A stretch of DNA of 64,000 nt from Dehalococcoidia bacterium (GCA_022824185.1 JAJEAU010000010.1:124001-188000); one strand, 5' to 3'. Positions 8,298 to 19,408 are shown, counted from the stretch's first letter. The notes: generated by a model from the letters alone, not told the origin. Made by a program: numbers and translations.

Positions 8298-9146
8298 TCA
8301 GGAAGTTGCCCGTTTCACTGCTGCGAACATCTCGTCGACTGGGGCTGGCTTGCCAGTCGCCAGTTCGAATCCGACGGCGCCTTGAAGCAGCAGCATGGTC
8401 GATCCGCCGAGGGTCTTGCCGCCGGCTTTCTCTACTTCTTTGAGGAAGGGCGTCATCGGTGGCGCATACACGGCGTCATAGGCGACGACGTCAGAACTGA
8501 TCATGTCGGCGGTGACAGGCGTGGCGTCAGGAGCCGAGCCGCCATCCATTCCCATAGACGACGTATTTACGATCAGATCGGCTTTTGCGATGACTTCAAT
8601 CAAATCATTTGACGTCAATTCGCAAGAGCCGATGGATATCGAGTCGTCAGAGAAATCTGACGCCAACTCTTCGGCTCGCGAAAGAGTGCGGTTGGCGATC
8701 GTCATGGATGCGACGCCTGCAGATTTCAGAGCATGAACGATGGCGCGAGCGGCACCGCCTGCTCCGAACACGACAGATGATTTGCCAGCGGGATCGAACT
8801 CGCCCAACTCGGTCAACGCGCGAAGGAAGCCCGGCGAATCGGTGTTGTGGCCCGTCAAATGACTGTTGTCGTTGATGATCCAATTGACGGCTCCTACCGC
8901 GACGGCGGTCTCGGCGAGTCCATCGATGAGGGGGATAACCGCCTGCTTATGCGGCAATGTGACGCAACTTGCCAGGAAACCCTCGGCACGGAAGGAATCG
9001 ACTTTGGCTTCTAGGTCATCGGGATGGGTTGGCCAAGCCTCGAAATTTTCATCGATGCCGTGGACTTCTAAAGCGGCGTTTTGAAATACCGGGGACAATG
9101 TGTGGCCCAACGGGTAACCGATGATGCCGAAGTTGCTTGTGGTCAT
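8298..9146 (-). CDS. aroE: Shikimate dehydrogenase (NADP+)
   Basis: Reduces 3-dehydroshikimate to shikimate. From the ATG at 9146 the protein is 282 residues, starting MTTSNFGIIGYPLGHTLSP, the substrate-binding start typical of AroE. It has the catalytic Lys in CVTLPHKQAVIPL, the Asp in HNTDSPGFLRAL, the NADP-binding GAGGAARAIVHAL and NRT motifs, and the terminal GGSTMLLLQGAVGFELATG. An upstream in-frame start would add 33 non-homologous residues. First gene of the aro run; 169 bases separate it from ruvX and may hold the promoter. Confidence 0.95.
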   Translation of the reverse strand: MTTSNFGIIGYPLGHTLSPVFQNAALEVHGIDENFEAWPTHPDDLEAKVDSFRAEGFLASCVTLPHKQAVIPLIDGLAETAVAVGAVNWIINDNSHLTGHNTDSPGFLRALTELGEFDPAGKSSVVFGAGGAARAIVHALKSAGVASMTIANRTLSRAEELASDFSDDSISIGSCELTSNDLIEVIAKADLIVNTSSMGMDGGSAPDATPVTADMISSDVVAYDAVYAPPMTPFLKEVEKAGGKTLGGSTMLLLQGAVGFELATGKPAPVDEMFAAVKRATS

Positions 9147-9315
9147 TGAGTATTGGCCGAGAGTGTTGGCAGATATGGGTGAGTAGGTTGCGTCAAAGTA
9201 AATGCTATATCGCACGTCCTTCGCCAAGAAGAGTGGTTTGACCACCCAATGACCTGATGTCGATCAGCCCTGGCTCTGTTCAGATCAAACCGGAAACAGT
9301 AGAGATCGAAGACTG

Positions 9316-9753
9316 TTAGTCGCCGTCGAGGTACGACTGCAAGATGATAGCCGCGGCAGCGGAATCGACCCGACCTTTCGGTCTGTTGCGTCGACGAGCC
9401 GCACTATCCACCGCGTTCAAGGCTCTTTCCGCTTCAACAGTGCTGAGTCGTTCGTCGCGTGTCACAACCGGCACGCTGACTGTTGCTCTGAGTTGGACAA
9501 CGAACGACATCGCCTCTTCGGCCATTTGCGACATGCTGCCGTCCATGTTTAATGGGACACCGACCACGATCTCTGTGATGCCGCGTTCACTCACGAGCGA
9601 TTTGATGTGGTGCAATGCACTGTCCGTCGCGACGGTTTTCGAGGGCGAAGCGATGGTCCGAGACGGATCCGAGATCGCGAGGCCTACTCTCGCCAATCCG
9701 TAATCGACACCCATGCACCTGCCGGTGCGACGTTTGCGGTCAATGCTCGTCAT
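9316..9753 (-). CDS. ruvX: Putative pre-16S rRNA nuclease / RuvX (YqgF)
   Basis: A 145-residue RNase H-fold protein of the YqgF family, known to mature the 5' end of 16S rRNA and also annotated as a Holliday-junction resolvase. The catalytic first strand GVDYGLARVGLAISDP, the central IVVGVPLNMDGSMSQ and the C-terminal GRVDSAAAAIILQSYLD are diagnostic. The ATG lies 2 bases after the alaS stop; alaS–ruvX linkage is common and fits a shared transcript. Confidence 0.93.
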   Translation of the reverse strand: MTSIDRKRRTGRCMGVDYGLARVGLAISDPSRTIASPSKTVATDSALHHIKSLVSERGITEIVVGVPLNMDGSMSQMAEEAMSFVVQLRATVSVPVVTRDERLSTVEAERALNAVDSAARRRNRPKGRVDSAAAAIILQSYLDGD

Positions 9754-9755
9754 GA

Positions 9756-12464
<2,709 letters not shown>

Positions 12465-12558
12465 CTTGAGGGCAGAATCGGAATCGTCTGCGAATCAATT
12501 TTAAGAAACGGGGCATTTGGTTCGACGCGAATCGACATCGAGAAAATTCGCCATTAAA

Positions 12559-12569
12559 TGTAGCCTACA
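12559..12569. promoter_or_regulatory. Short dyad upstream of higB
   Basis: TGTAG-C-CTACA is centred about 20 bases before the toxin ATG. Type II toxin–antitoxin modules are usually autoregulated through such sites, so this may be the antitoxin operator. The dyad is short and could be chance. Confidence 0.25.
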
Positions 12570-12584
12570 GGATACGAACGTGAT

Positions 12585-12875
12585 ATGATCGAAATTAGAC
12601 AGACTGAAACGTATGCTCGTTGGTTCGGCAAGTTGCGCGACCGGCAAGCCAAAGCCAAGATTAACGTCCGCATCCGAAGGCTATCCCTTGGCAATCCGGG
12701 CGACGCTAAGTCGATAGGCGGTGGCGTCTCGGAACTGCGAGTGCAGTACGGGCCTGGATACAGGGTGTATTTCTGCGAACGCGGAAGCGAATTGGTGATC
12801 CTGCTCGCCGGAGGCGACAAAGGGTCGCAACGACGTGACATCAGACTCGCCCGCGAACTTGCCCAAGCCGTTTGA
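12585..12875 (+). CDS. higB: HigB/RelE-family toxin of a type II toxin–antitoxin module
   Basis: A 96-residue basic protein of the RelE/ParE superfamily (addiction-module killer protein type). The recognisable segments are the N-terminal TETYARWFGKLRDRQAKAKI, VRIRRLSLGNPGDAKSIGGGVSELR, and the core GPGYRVYFCERGSELVILLAGGDK. Toxins of this family are usually ribosome-dependent mRNA interferases. The antitoxin gene follows after 12 bases, in the reversed toxin-first order typical of HigBA. Confidence 0.88.
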   Translation: MIEIRQTETYARWFGKLRDRQAKAKINVRIRRLSLGNPGDAKSIGGGVSELRVQYGPGYRVYFCERGSELVILLAGGDKGSQRRDIRLARELAQAV

Positions 12876-12887
12876 GGTATTGAAAAG

Positions 12888-13241
12888 ATGAACAAGATAG
12901 AGACAACCCGATGGGACGCCGCTGATCACCTTGAAGACGATGAAGACGTCGCGGCATACCTCGAAGCCGCATTGGAAGATGGAGACCACGGCGTTATCGC
13001 TGCTGCGCTCGGAGACATCGCGCGCGCCCGGGGCATGACTTGGATGTCACGCGAGACCGGACTCGGACGCGAAAGTCTATATAAATCGCTCTCGCCGGAC
13101 GGCAATCCGGAGTTCGCCACCGTCTTGAAGGTCATCAAAGCACTAGGGTTGCGATTCCGCATGACCGTAGTCGGCGATGATGCGCCCTCCTCCCTCTCCT
13201 CTGCCACCCTGCTCGCCGACGAAGGGGAACCCTACGGATAG
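12888..13241 (+). CDS. higA: HigA-family antitoxin (HTH, addiction-module antidote)
   Basis: A 117-residue antitoxin. The N-terminal TTRWDAADHLEDDEDVAAYLEAALEDGD is the usual start of this antidote family, and a helix-turn-helix follows (IARARGMTWMSRETGLGRESLYKSL, then NPEFATVLKVIKALGLRF). It should neutralise the upstream HigB and repress the operon. The last 20 or so residues (DDAPSSLSSATLLADEGEPYG) go beyond the usual family end and come from a pyrimidine-rich CCTCCCTCTCC stretch. The stop lies 16 bases before tRNA-Lys. Confidence 0.87.
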   Translation: MNKIETTRWDAADHLEDDEDVAAYLEAALEDGDHGVIAAALGDIARARGMTWMSRETGLGRESLYKSLSPDGNPEFATVLKVIKALGLRFRMTVVGDDAPSSLSSATLLADEGEPYG

Positions 13242-13257
13242 AATCGAAGTGCAAGCA

Positions 13258-13334
13258 GGGCCTGTAGCTCAGTTCGGCAGAGCAGCGGACTTTTAATCCG
13301 AAGGTCGTGGGTTCGAATCCCACCGGGCCCACCA
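13258..13334 (+). tRNA. tRNA-Lys (anticodon TTT), CCA encoded
   Basis: The cloverleaf can be folded by eye. The acceptor stem is GGGCCTG with CGGGCCC (one G-T pair). The D arm is GCTC/GAGC. The anticodon arm is GCGGA-CTTTTAA-TCCGA with anticodon TTT and a G·A mismatch at 27–43. The T arm is GTGGG-TTCGAAT-CCCAC, the discriminator is A, and CCA is encoded at 13332–13334. It lies directly after higA on the same strand. The following 209 bases (13335–13543) hold no gene that I can support. Confidence 0.95.
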
Positions 13335-13543
13335 ATAGTCGAAAGATTCCAGTTTGGAACTTCCAGGTCGGTCACGAACTTGATCGAACCGTTTCCAACT
13401 CAGATTCGCCGCCTCGGCCTAGGATCGCGCACCAGACTTATGCCTTGGAAACCGTCTAGCGTTTTCATTTAGGGCCTCAACGAGGGACGGCGGCACTTCA
13501 AACGCGGATTCAATGTTGGCCCCGAGGGGCGGGATTAGCGAAC

Positions 13544-15580
13544 TCAGGCTCGAAGTTCGTGCCGCAACTCGGCGAGCCTGAACTTCAGTTTGTTGCTGGG
13601 CGACTGCGAGGGTAGCGGATCCATCGGCACGCGCTTGTAGGGGCGGGCAAGCTCAATCTTGAAGTAATGTGCCAGCATGAGCATGTTGATCGCGAGTTGC
13701 ATCTGGGCCCAATGGAAGCCAAGGCATGAGTGCGTGCCCAACCCGTAGGGTGCGTAGCCTGGACCGGCGTGTTCGTTTCGCGGGGACGTGTAGCGGTCGA
13801 TGTCGAACTTCATTGGTTCAGGGAACGCCTCTTCCATGTAGTGCGTAGCCGTCTGTGCAACCAAGATCATCGACCCGACTGGTAGTTCGTAACCCTCCAC
13901 GACGCAAGTATTCATCACGCTTCGCATCGACATAGCCACTATCGGCGACATCCGTAGAGACTCCATGAGCACACGGTGGGTGACGTCGATTCGGTCCAGC
14001 GTGAAGTCGTCCTCGCTGGGATCGCCATCGGCCCACAAGGCGTCCGCTTCAGCCGTGACTAGCGCGTACAACTCTGGGTTCTTCAACAACCAGTAAAGGG
14101 CGAAACCGAGTTGGTCGCCCATGTACATGCCAGTCATCAAGATTGCGCCCAGCGGCAGGGTCAAGTCCGATTCGGGCAGGAACTGGGGATCGGACCCGTG
14201 AAGGCTAAGATAGGCGTCCACCACATCGGGAGGCAATCCGATCCGCTGTGCCGCTGTATGGGTGTTTTGCATGCGCTCTACGACCCGTTGAGTAGCCTTT
14301 TCTCGCCGGCGCATGGACGGAGTTTTGAGCATGAAACCCGGCAGGAGCTTGATGAGACCTACGTTGAGCACACGCATCTTGTATTGAAGCGCGTCGGCGA
14401 TCTCATCTTGGGTGTTGATGCTGGCAAAGAGCGGCGACGCCTGCGCGTTCAGAAAAGGACGTAGCATTTTCTGCGCCGGGAGTTCCGCGCCAATGTCCCA
14501 TGTCGCCATGTGCGAGCGGGCCAGGTCGTAAACCTCGTCCAGTCGCCTAGTCAGCGTCGTACGAGAATAGGCGGGTTGCAACGATTTGCGAAAACGAAAA
14601 TGATCTGCACCGTCGATCGAGTGCATAGAACGCGACACACCATACGCTTTGTCAACGCCCTCGAAGTACTCCTTCGCTCGCAAGTAGAGCCGCCCCTTCC
14701 GTTGGACCCATCGATTAGTCTCCTCCCCAGCGAGGACGATCAAGTTTTTACGGAACGGGAGGCGAAGTTCAAACACCGGCCCGTACTTTTCGGCCAAAGT
14801 AGCGAACCCAGCTGGCAGCCTGCCCTCTCGCAGATCGCGGTTGAAAACCAGATCACGCACGGCGACGGCTGGTATCGGCTTGGTGAATGAGGGTCGGCGA
14901 AGCGAGGGTGCGACGATACTATCGGTCACCGCCGCCGCGATCGCTTGACCGATCAGGTCCATCTTGCTGACGAGTTCGATCCTCCCAGCCACCTCCTCGT
15001 TGATCGGAAACATCATTTGGAACACGTCGCAGGCATTGACGAGGCCGACGATTATCGCGTCGCGAGGGTCTGGAATCACGTCCGTGAAGACGATCGTGGT
15101 GAGTCGGGACTTGACGAACTCGCCCACCGTGTAGCCATCTACAGGAATTGTCTCGCCCTGTCGATGGTGCTGGCTGAAGGTGTAAAACTCTCCAGTGTGG
15201 TAATCGAGAATCTGCTGCTCGACTAGCCCTTCCAACACATCAGCAATAATCGATTCGGACCAAGGAGCGAGTCGCTCGACCCAGTACTGGGCATCGCGCT
15301 GTTCCTCTTCATTCGAGATCTCCTGCAAGATCGGGTCGAGCAGAGGGTTGCCGGTTTCGGTCGCATCTAGGAGAATCAGCGACTCCAGATCTGTGTCGAT
15401 CCGACCGTTAAGCGACAGTTCGGCCAACGCTGCGCCAACGACCGCGCAGTTCAGATTCCAACCGGGTACCTGATAAAAATACCCGCTCTCTTCGTTAAGA
15501 AGTACCAGCAGCAACTCTTCGGGCAAACTCAGCGCCATTGCCGCCGGGCGATTTCCAGTTGACATTTCGTCAGTCGTCAA
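13544..15580 (-). CDS. GPP34-domain / cytochrome P450 fusion protein
   Basis: A 678-residue two-domain protein. Residues about 17–235 match the GPP34 (GOLPH3/Vps74-like) family: LSLPEELLLVLLNEESG, then GAALAELSLNGRID, GNPLLDPIL and LEGLVEQQILDYHTGEF. In eukaryotes this fold binds phosphatidylinositol-4-phosphate at membranes; bacterial roles are unknown. Residues about 250–678 are a cytochrome P450: ESLR (Glu540–Arg543), a meander region, and the heme loop PYGLGTHSCLG with Cys619 as iron ligand. In helix I the usual acid–Thr pair reads Asp-Gln, so oxygen activation may differ. I choose TTG at 15580, just after GGAGAGG; an ATG at 15565 is possible. The gene is divergent from a 3beta-HSD-like and a 5alpha-reductase-like gene, which suggests a lipid or terpenoid substrate. 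Confidence 0.85.
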   Translation of the reverse strand: MTTDEMSTGNRPAAMALSLPEELLLVLLNEESGYFYQVPGWNLNCAVVGAALAELSLNGRIDTDLESLILLDATETGNPLLDPILQEISNEEEQRDAQYWVERLAPWSESIIADVLEGLVEQQILDYHTGEFYTFSQHHRQGETIPVDGYTVGEFVKSRLTTIVFTDVIPDPRDAIIVGLVNACDVFQMMFPINEEVAGRIELVSKMDLIGQAIAAAVTDSIVAPSLRRPSFTKPIPAVAVRDLVFNRDLREGRLPAGFATLAEKYGPVFELRLPFRKNLIVLAGEETNRWVQRKGRLYLRAKEYFEGVDKAYGVSRSMHSIDGADHFRFRKSLQPAYSRTTLTRRLDEVYDLARSHMATWDIGAELPAQKMLRPFLNAQASPLFASINTQDEIADALQYKMRVLNVGLIKLLPGFMLKTPSMRRREKATQRVVERMQNTHTAAQRIGLPPDVVDAYLSLHGSDPQFLPESDLTLPLGAILMTGMYMGDQLGFALYWLLKNPELYALVTAEADALWADGDPSEDDFTLDRIDVTHRVLMESLRMSPIVAMSMRSVMNTCVVEGYELPVGSMILVAQTATHYMEEAFPEPMKFDIDRYTSPRNEHAGPGYAPYGLGTHSCLGFHWAQMQLAINMLMLAHYFKIELARPYKRVPMDPLPSQSPSNKLKFRLAELRHELRA

Positions 15581-15850
15581 ATCACCTCTCCACAGCAAAA
15601 GATGTTTAGATTCTAATGCTTTTCGTATCCTTTTGATACTTTACGGGATTCGGGGCACGTGATTCCCGAGCGCTTTCATGCAAGTTGACGTGGTGTCCCC
15701 GCGTGAACTCGTCCAAGACGGGACGTCTCGCAGAAGACGCAAATGGGGCAACGTTGGGTAGTCGAGCACACTTTCTCACCATTGGAAATCCGCTGTTCCG
15801 ACAACGGGTGTATGCTTGCGCTTACTTAGCAAGACGGTTCCAATCATTCA
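15581..15850. promoter_or_regulatory. Divergent intergenic region between P450 and SDR genes
   Basis: These 270 bases hold no gene that I can support. They contain a small dyad GTATC-N5-GATAC (15625–15639), 45 bases upstream of the P450 start, in an AT-rich stretch that may include the P450 promoter. The region also serves as the upstream region of the SDR gene. Confidence 0.35.
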
Positions 15851-16858
15851 TTGAAAGCCCGAAAAATCGCAGTCACCGGCTCCGGCGGTTTTCTTGGCGG
15901 ACATATCTGCCGAGTTTTGATCCAGCGGGGATACGAGACGATTGGCGTGGTTCGTCGAGATTCGTCTCGCGGGTTACCGGCCGATCTGATCGGGGAAGCA
16001 GAAACCCGAGAAGCCGACGTTCTCGACCAAGTCTCGTTGGCTGAAGCGTTTCGGGACGTTGACGTGGTCGTCAACACCGTCGGCATCGTTCCCATCGCCG
16101 ACGAACACCGCGATCAAGCGGATCAAGTGAACATCAACGGCCCCCGCAACACGATTCAAGCTTGCGTTGATGCTGGTGTCCCAAAGCTCGTCCACATCAG
16201 CAGCATTCATTCTTTTGGACCATTGCGAGGGATCGCCCTCAACTCCGATACTCCTCTGGCACTCGCCTCACGTTTCGCGTACAGCGTCGCGAAAGCTACT
16301 GCCCATCAAGACGTCGTTCGAGCGATGTCAGATGGGATCTTGAGCGGGTCGGTCATTTGTCCGTCGGGAATTATCGGACCGCAGGATGATCGACCATCCA
16401 TCGTGGGCAGGATGCTTATCGACATCGCCAACAAGGAAGTGCCGATGCTGATCCGGGAAGGATACTGGTGGACTGACGTCCGCGATGTCGCCGATGCCGT
16501 CGCCGCTGCGGTGGACCATGACAGCAACGGCGACGTTTATCTGACCGTCGGGGAGTACGCGACTCTGTCGCAACTCGCACAACATTGCTCGGAGTTTCTA
16601 GGCCGCGATCTGAACCTCAAGGCTGTGCCTTACGCCGTTGCGCTGGCAGGGCTCCCGTTCGTCCGGATGTACGCCATGTTGAGGAACGTGTCACCTGTCT
16701 ATACCCGCGAGTCGCTTGACTTGGTCCGAGACTGTCCAGTGTCCGTCGACCAACACCCGCCGATGATCGATCTAGGTTATCGACCGCGACCGATCCGAGA
16801 AACGGTTTTCGATACGCTCGAGTGGTTCAAACACAACGAAATGCTCACAGAAGCGTGA
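15851..16858 (+). CDS. NAD(P)-dependent epimerase/dehydratase, 3beta-hydroxysteroid dehydrogenase-like
   Basis: A 335-residue extended SDR. The Rossmann loop TGSGGFLGGH is at the N-terminus, and the catalytic Tyr-x-x-x-Lys is in FAYSVAKATA, preceded by the Ser-rich HISSIHSFG strand. The pattern is closest to 3beta-HSD / NSDHL-type and dihydroflavonol-reductase-like members, not to sugar epimerases. The start is TTG at 15851; no ATG is nearby. Its stop overlaps the GTG of the 5alpha-reductase-like gene by 4 bases (GTGA), so the two are translationally coupled. A hydroxy-to-keto oxidation of a terpenoid or steroid-like alcohol is the likely role, inferred from the neighbours. Confidence 0.75.
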   Translation: MKARKIAVTGSGGFLGGHICRVLIQRGYETIGVVRRDSSRGLPADLIGEAETREADVLDQVSLAEAFRDVDVVVNTVGIVPIADEHRDQADQVNINGPRNTIQACVDAGVPKLVHISSIHSFGPLRGIALNSDTPLALASRFAYSVAKATAHQDVVRAMSDGILSGSVICPSGIIGPQDDRPSIVGRMLIDIANKEVPMLIREGYWWTDVRDVADAVAAAVDHDSNGDVYLTVGEYATLSQLAQHCSEFLGRDLNLKAVPYAVALAGLPFVRMYAMLRNVSPVYTRESLDLVRDCPVSVDQHPPMIDLGYRPRPIRETVFDTLEWFKHNEMLTEA

Positions 16859-17607
16859 TCAACTCCACATTCGATCTAATCGTGCTGATTTGGGCGGCAT
16901 TGGCCGTCCCAGTATTCATCGTCAGCACCCGCGGTTTCGATTTCATCGGACGTTTCGGCGGCAAACCTATCGGACCACGTATCCCATCTGCTTGGGGTTG
17001 GTTCATTATGGAGTTGCCCGCTCTTGCGGTCCTGCCTTTGGTGTACATTTCCCTGGGCAACCGACATGCCGTAGGTGACGTCTTGGTTCTGGCGTGGATC
17101 GCGCACTACGGGCACCGAACCCTAGTATGGCCGTGGATCGTCCAACGCCGCAGCGCCCCGATAACTGTCGTTACTTCCCTTTCGGGTTTTGGTTTCAACG
17201 TCGCTAACGGGTTGCTCATCGGATGGTTTCTCGTTGAGATCGCCGACTACCCGGCACACTGGTTCTCCGACCCGCGGTTTTTCTTAGGTGCCGCCCTGTT
17301 CCTGATCGGCGCCGGACTTAACATTTCATCAGACTATCGCCTAGCTTTGCTGCGAAGGGCGTCCAGCGAGCGTTACATCATCCCACATGGCGGAGCATTC
17401 CGATTTTTGTCATCGCCGAACCTCGTCGGCGAGATGATCGAATGGATCGGATTCGCGTTGATGATGTGGTCGCTGCCAGGGTTGGCATTCGCGATCTGGA
17501 CTCTCGCAAACCTTGTGCCTCGCGCCCTATGGCGGCACCAATGGTACCGTCGTACATTCGAGGACTATCCAAAAAGCCGCCGTGCCCTCGTTCCTTGGCT
17601 GATGTGA
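16855..17607 (+). CDS. Steroid 5-alpha-reductase family membrane enzyme (3-oxo-5-alpha-steroid 4-dehydrogenase-like)
   Basis: A 250-residue polytopic membrane protein with about six to seven hydrophobic segments. Family motifs seen: WFIMELPALAVLPL, the central HYGHRTLVWPW, the NADPH-site pattern YIIPHGGAFRFLSSPNLVGE with MIEWIGFAL, and the C-terminal HQWYRRTFEDYPKSRRALVPWL, which closely follows SRD5A-type enzymes. These reduce a C=C bond next to a ketone, using NADPH. The GTG start overlaps the SDR stop. Together the two enzymes could oxidise an alcohol to a ketone and then reduce a conjugated double bond. Whether the true substrate is a steroid is unknown. Confidence 0.85.
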   Translation: MINSTFDLIVLIWAALAVPVFIVSTRGFDFIGRFGGKPIGPRIPSAWGWFIMELPALAVLPLVYISLGNRHAVGDVLVLAWIAHYGHRTLVWPWIVQRRSAPITVVTSLSGFGFNVANGLLIGWFLVEIADYPAHWFSDPRFFLGAALFLIGAGLNISSDYRLALLRRASSERYIIPHGGAFRFLSSPNLVGEMIEWIGFALMMWSLPGLAFAIWTLANLVPRALWRHQWYRRTFEDYPKSRRALVPWLM

Positions 17608-17631
17608 CCACGACGCTCCACCGTCTGACCA

Positions 17632-19371
17632 ATGACCACCCAGAACGCCGAACAACCTGTCCGATTTGAACCCGAAGAGGCCTGCCCTCCATCGATCGCG
17701 TTGACGGTCGGTTTCCAAGGGGCCGTATTGGTGTTGGCATCGATCGTGCTGAACCCTGCGATCGCGATCCGGGCATCCGGTCTCAACGAAACCTATCTGA
17801 CGTGGGGCGTGTTCGCCGCGATGTTGATCTGCGCAGGCGTCACGGCGTTGCAGGCCACCCAGTTGTGGCGGTTCGGCGCGGGCCACACTGTTCTCTCTTG
17901 GCCAGCTGCGATATTCATCGCGATCATGGTCGCGACCGTCACCCGGGCCGGCTTGGAGACCTTCGCGAGCCTGATGGTCGTGTGCAGCTTGGTACAGATC
18001 GCGCTCGCTTGGTGGCTCCCAACTCTGCGACGGATCATAACGCCGACGGTCTCGGGTACGGTGACGATGTTGGTAGCGGTAAGCGTGCTGCCCATCGCGT
18101 TCGACACCGTCACGGATCTGCCAACCGATGCACCAGTTGCCGCCGGACCGACGATTGCGGGAATCACATTGCTGGCCTCGGTCGTTGTAACTTTGCGCGC
18201 CAGCGGACGATGGCGTCTGGTGGCGCCTCTGTTCAGCATCTTTGTCGGTAGTGCCGTCGCCGCCGCGTTCGGTGTGCTCGATCTTGGCCGTATCGCCGAC
18301 GCTGGTTGGTTCGGCGTTCCTCAGGTGCCGCCGCTGACCTTCGATCTCACCCCGGGACGCGAGTTCTGGGTGCTATTGCCGTCTTGCGCGATCCTCACGT
18401 TGGTACTCGGAATCAAGACGATTAGCGATGGCGTGGTGATACAGCAAGGATCACGACGAGTGCCGCGGGCTATCGATTTCCGTCAAATCCAAGGCATGGT
18501 CAGCGTCAACGGCATCGGCATGTTGCTGTCAGGGATCGCCGGCACGTTACCGCCGATGTCCATGTCCTCGTACAGTCTCTCGCTGTTCAACTTGACCGGC
18601 GTCGCGGCTCGCCGCGTCGGTGTTGCTGTGGCGATCGTCCTCGTGACTTTGGCCGTCTTCTCCAAGGTCACCGCCCTATTTTTGGCGATACCGGGCCCTG
18701 TTTTGGGAGGTTACTTGATGCTCGCCATGGGCGTTCTATTCGTCAGCGGCTGCCAGACGATCTTCCGCGATGGTCTCGATCCACGACGCGCCGTGGTGGT
18801 TGCGGTCTCCTGCGCGTTGGGATTGGGCTTAAACGGCCATCCTCTCACCAGGGACCTTTTCGGCGAAGAGTTGGGCGGCTTGCTCGGCAGCGGAGTGACG
18901 GTGGGAGCCGTGGTCGCGATCGTGATGACTTTTCTACTCGAAACGATGCGCACGCGCAGTTCGCGCCTCGACGTAACGCTTCACATCGACTCTTTACCTG
19001 CGATCGACGAGTTCCTAACCCAACTGGCGTCGAGGATGAAATGGGACGATGCTTCCTCATTGCGGCTACGATCCGTCGGTGAGGAGACGCTTGCCGTCCT
19101 GATGACACAGGGCGAAGGTGTTGAAGGGTCGGATAATCCTCGCTTGGTGATCGTAGCGCGGCCGCAGGACGGGATGGTCGAAATGGATTTCGTCGCCACA
19201 ACGCGTCAAGAAAACATCGAAGATCAAATGGCATTTTTGACTGACGAAGCGGCGGTACCGTCCTTCAACGATCTATCGCTCCGCCTCTTGGGATACTACG
19301 CGTCTGCCGTGCGCCACCAGAAGTTCCATGGCGTGGATATCGTGACGGTTCAGGTCGAGGGCAGCACTTGA
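17632..19371 (+). CDS. NCS2-family xanthine/uracil-type permease with C-terminal RsbW/HATPase-like domain
   Basis: A 579-residue protein. Residues 1 to about 440 form an NCS2 (solute carrier 23) transporter with about 12–14 membrane segments and the family segment VSVNGIGMLLSGIAGTLPPMS. Residues about 445–579 are soluble and resemble an RsbW-type histidine-kinase-like ATPase fold: IDEFLTQLASRMKWDD, RSVGEETLAVLMTQG and the C-terminal LSLRLLGYYASAVRHQ...VDIVTVQV. The Asn of the usual EExxxN nucleotide motif is absent, so ATP binding is doubtful. It starts 24 bases after the 5alpha-reductase-like gene and is probably in the same operon. The transported substrate may be a purine, a pyrimidine or another heterocycle. 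Confidence 0.8.
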   Translation: MTTQNAEQPVRFEPEEACPPSIALTVGFQGAVLVLASIVLNPAIAIRASGLNETYLTWGVFAAMLICAGVTALQATQLWRFGAGHTVLSWPAAIFIAIMVATVTRAGLETFASLMVVCSLVQIALAWWLPTLRRIITPTVSGTVTMLVAVSVLPIAFDTVTDLPTDAPVAAGPTIAGITLLASVVVTLRASGRWRLVAPLFSIFVGSAVAAAFGVLDLGRIADAGWFGVPQVPPLTFDLTPGREFWVLLPSCAILTLVLGIKTISDGVVIQQGSRRVPRAIDFRQIQGMVSVNGIGMLLSGIAGTLPPMSMSSYSLSLFNLTGVAARRVGVAVAIVLVTLAVFSKVTALFLAIPGPVLGGYLMLAMGVLFVSGCQTIFRDGLDPRRAVVVAVSCALGLGLNGHPLTRDLFGEELGGLLGSGVTVGAVVAIVMTFLLETMRTRSSRLDVTLHIDSLPAIDEFLTQLASRMKWDDASSLRLRSVGEETLAVLMTQGEGVEGSDNPRLVIVARPQDGMVEMDFVATTRQENIEDQMAFLTDEAAVPSFNDLSLRLLGYYASAVRHQKFHGVDIVTVQVEGST

Positions 19372-19408
19372 TACCGTCGGCGCCCCGCTGGCACCGTCGA
19401 TCACGCAA

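Noticed and set aside
13345..13357. Small dyad TTCCA-N3-TGGAA after tRNA-Lys as a terminator
   Set aside because: The stem is only 5 bp and no T run follows; too weak to list.
13258..19371. Possible genomic island inserted at tRNA-Lys
   Set aside because: No integrase, no direct repeat of the tRNA 3' end was seen downstream, and the base composition does not look different.
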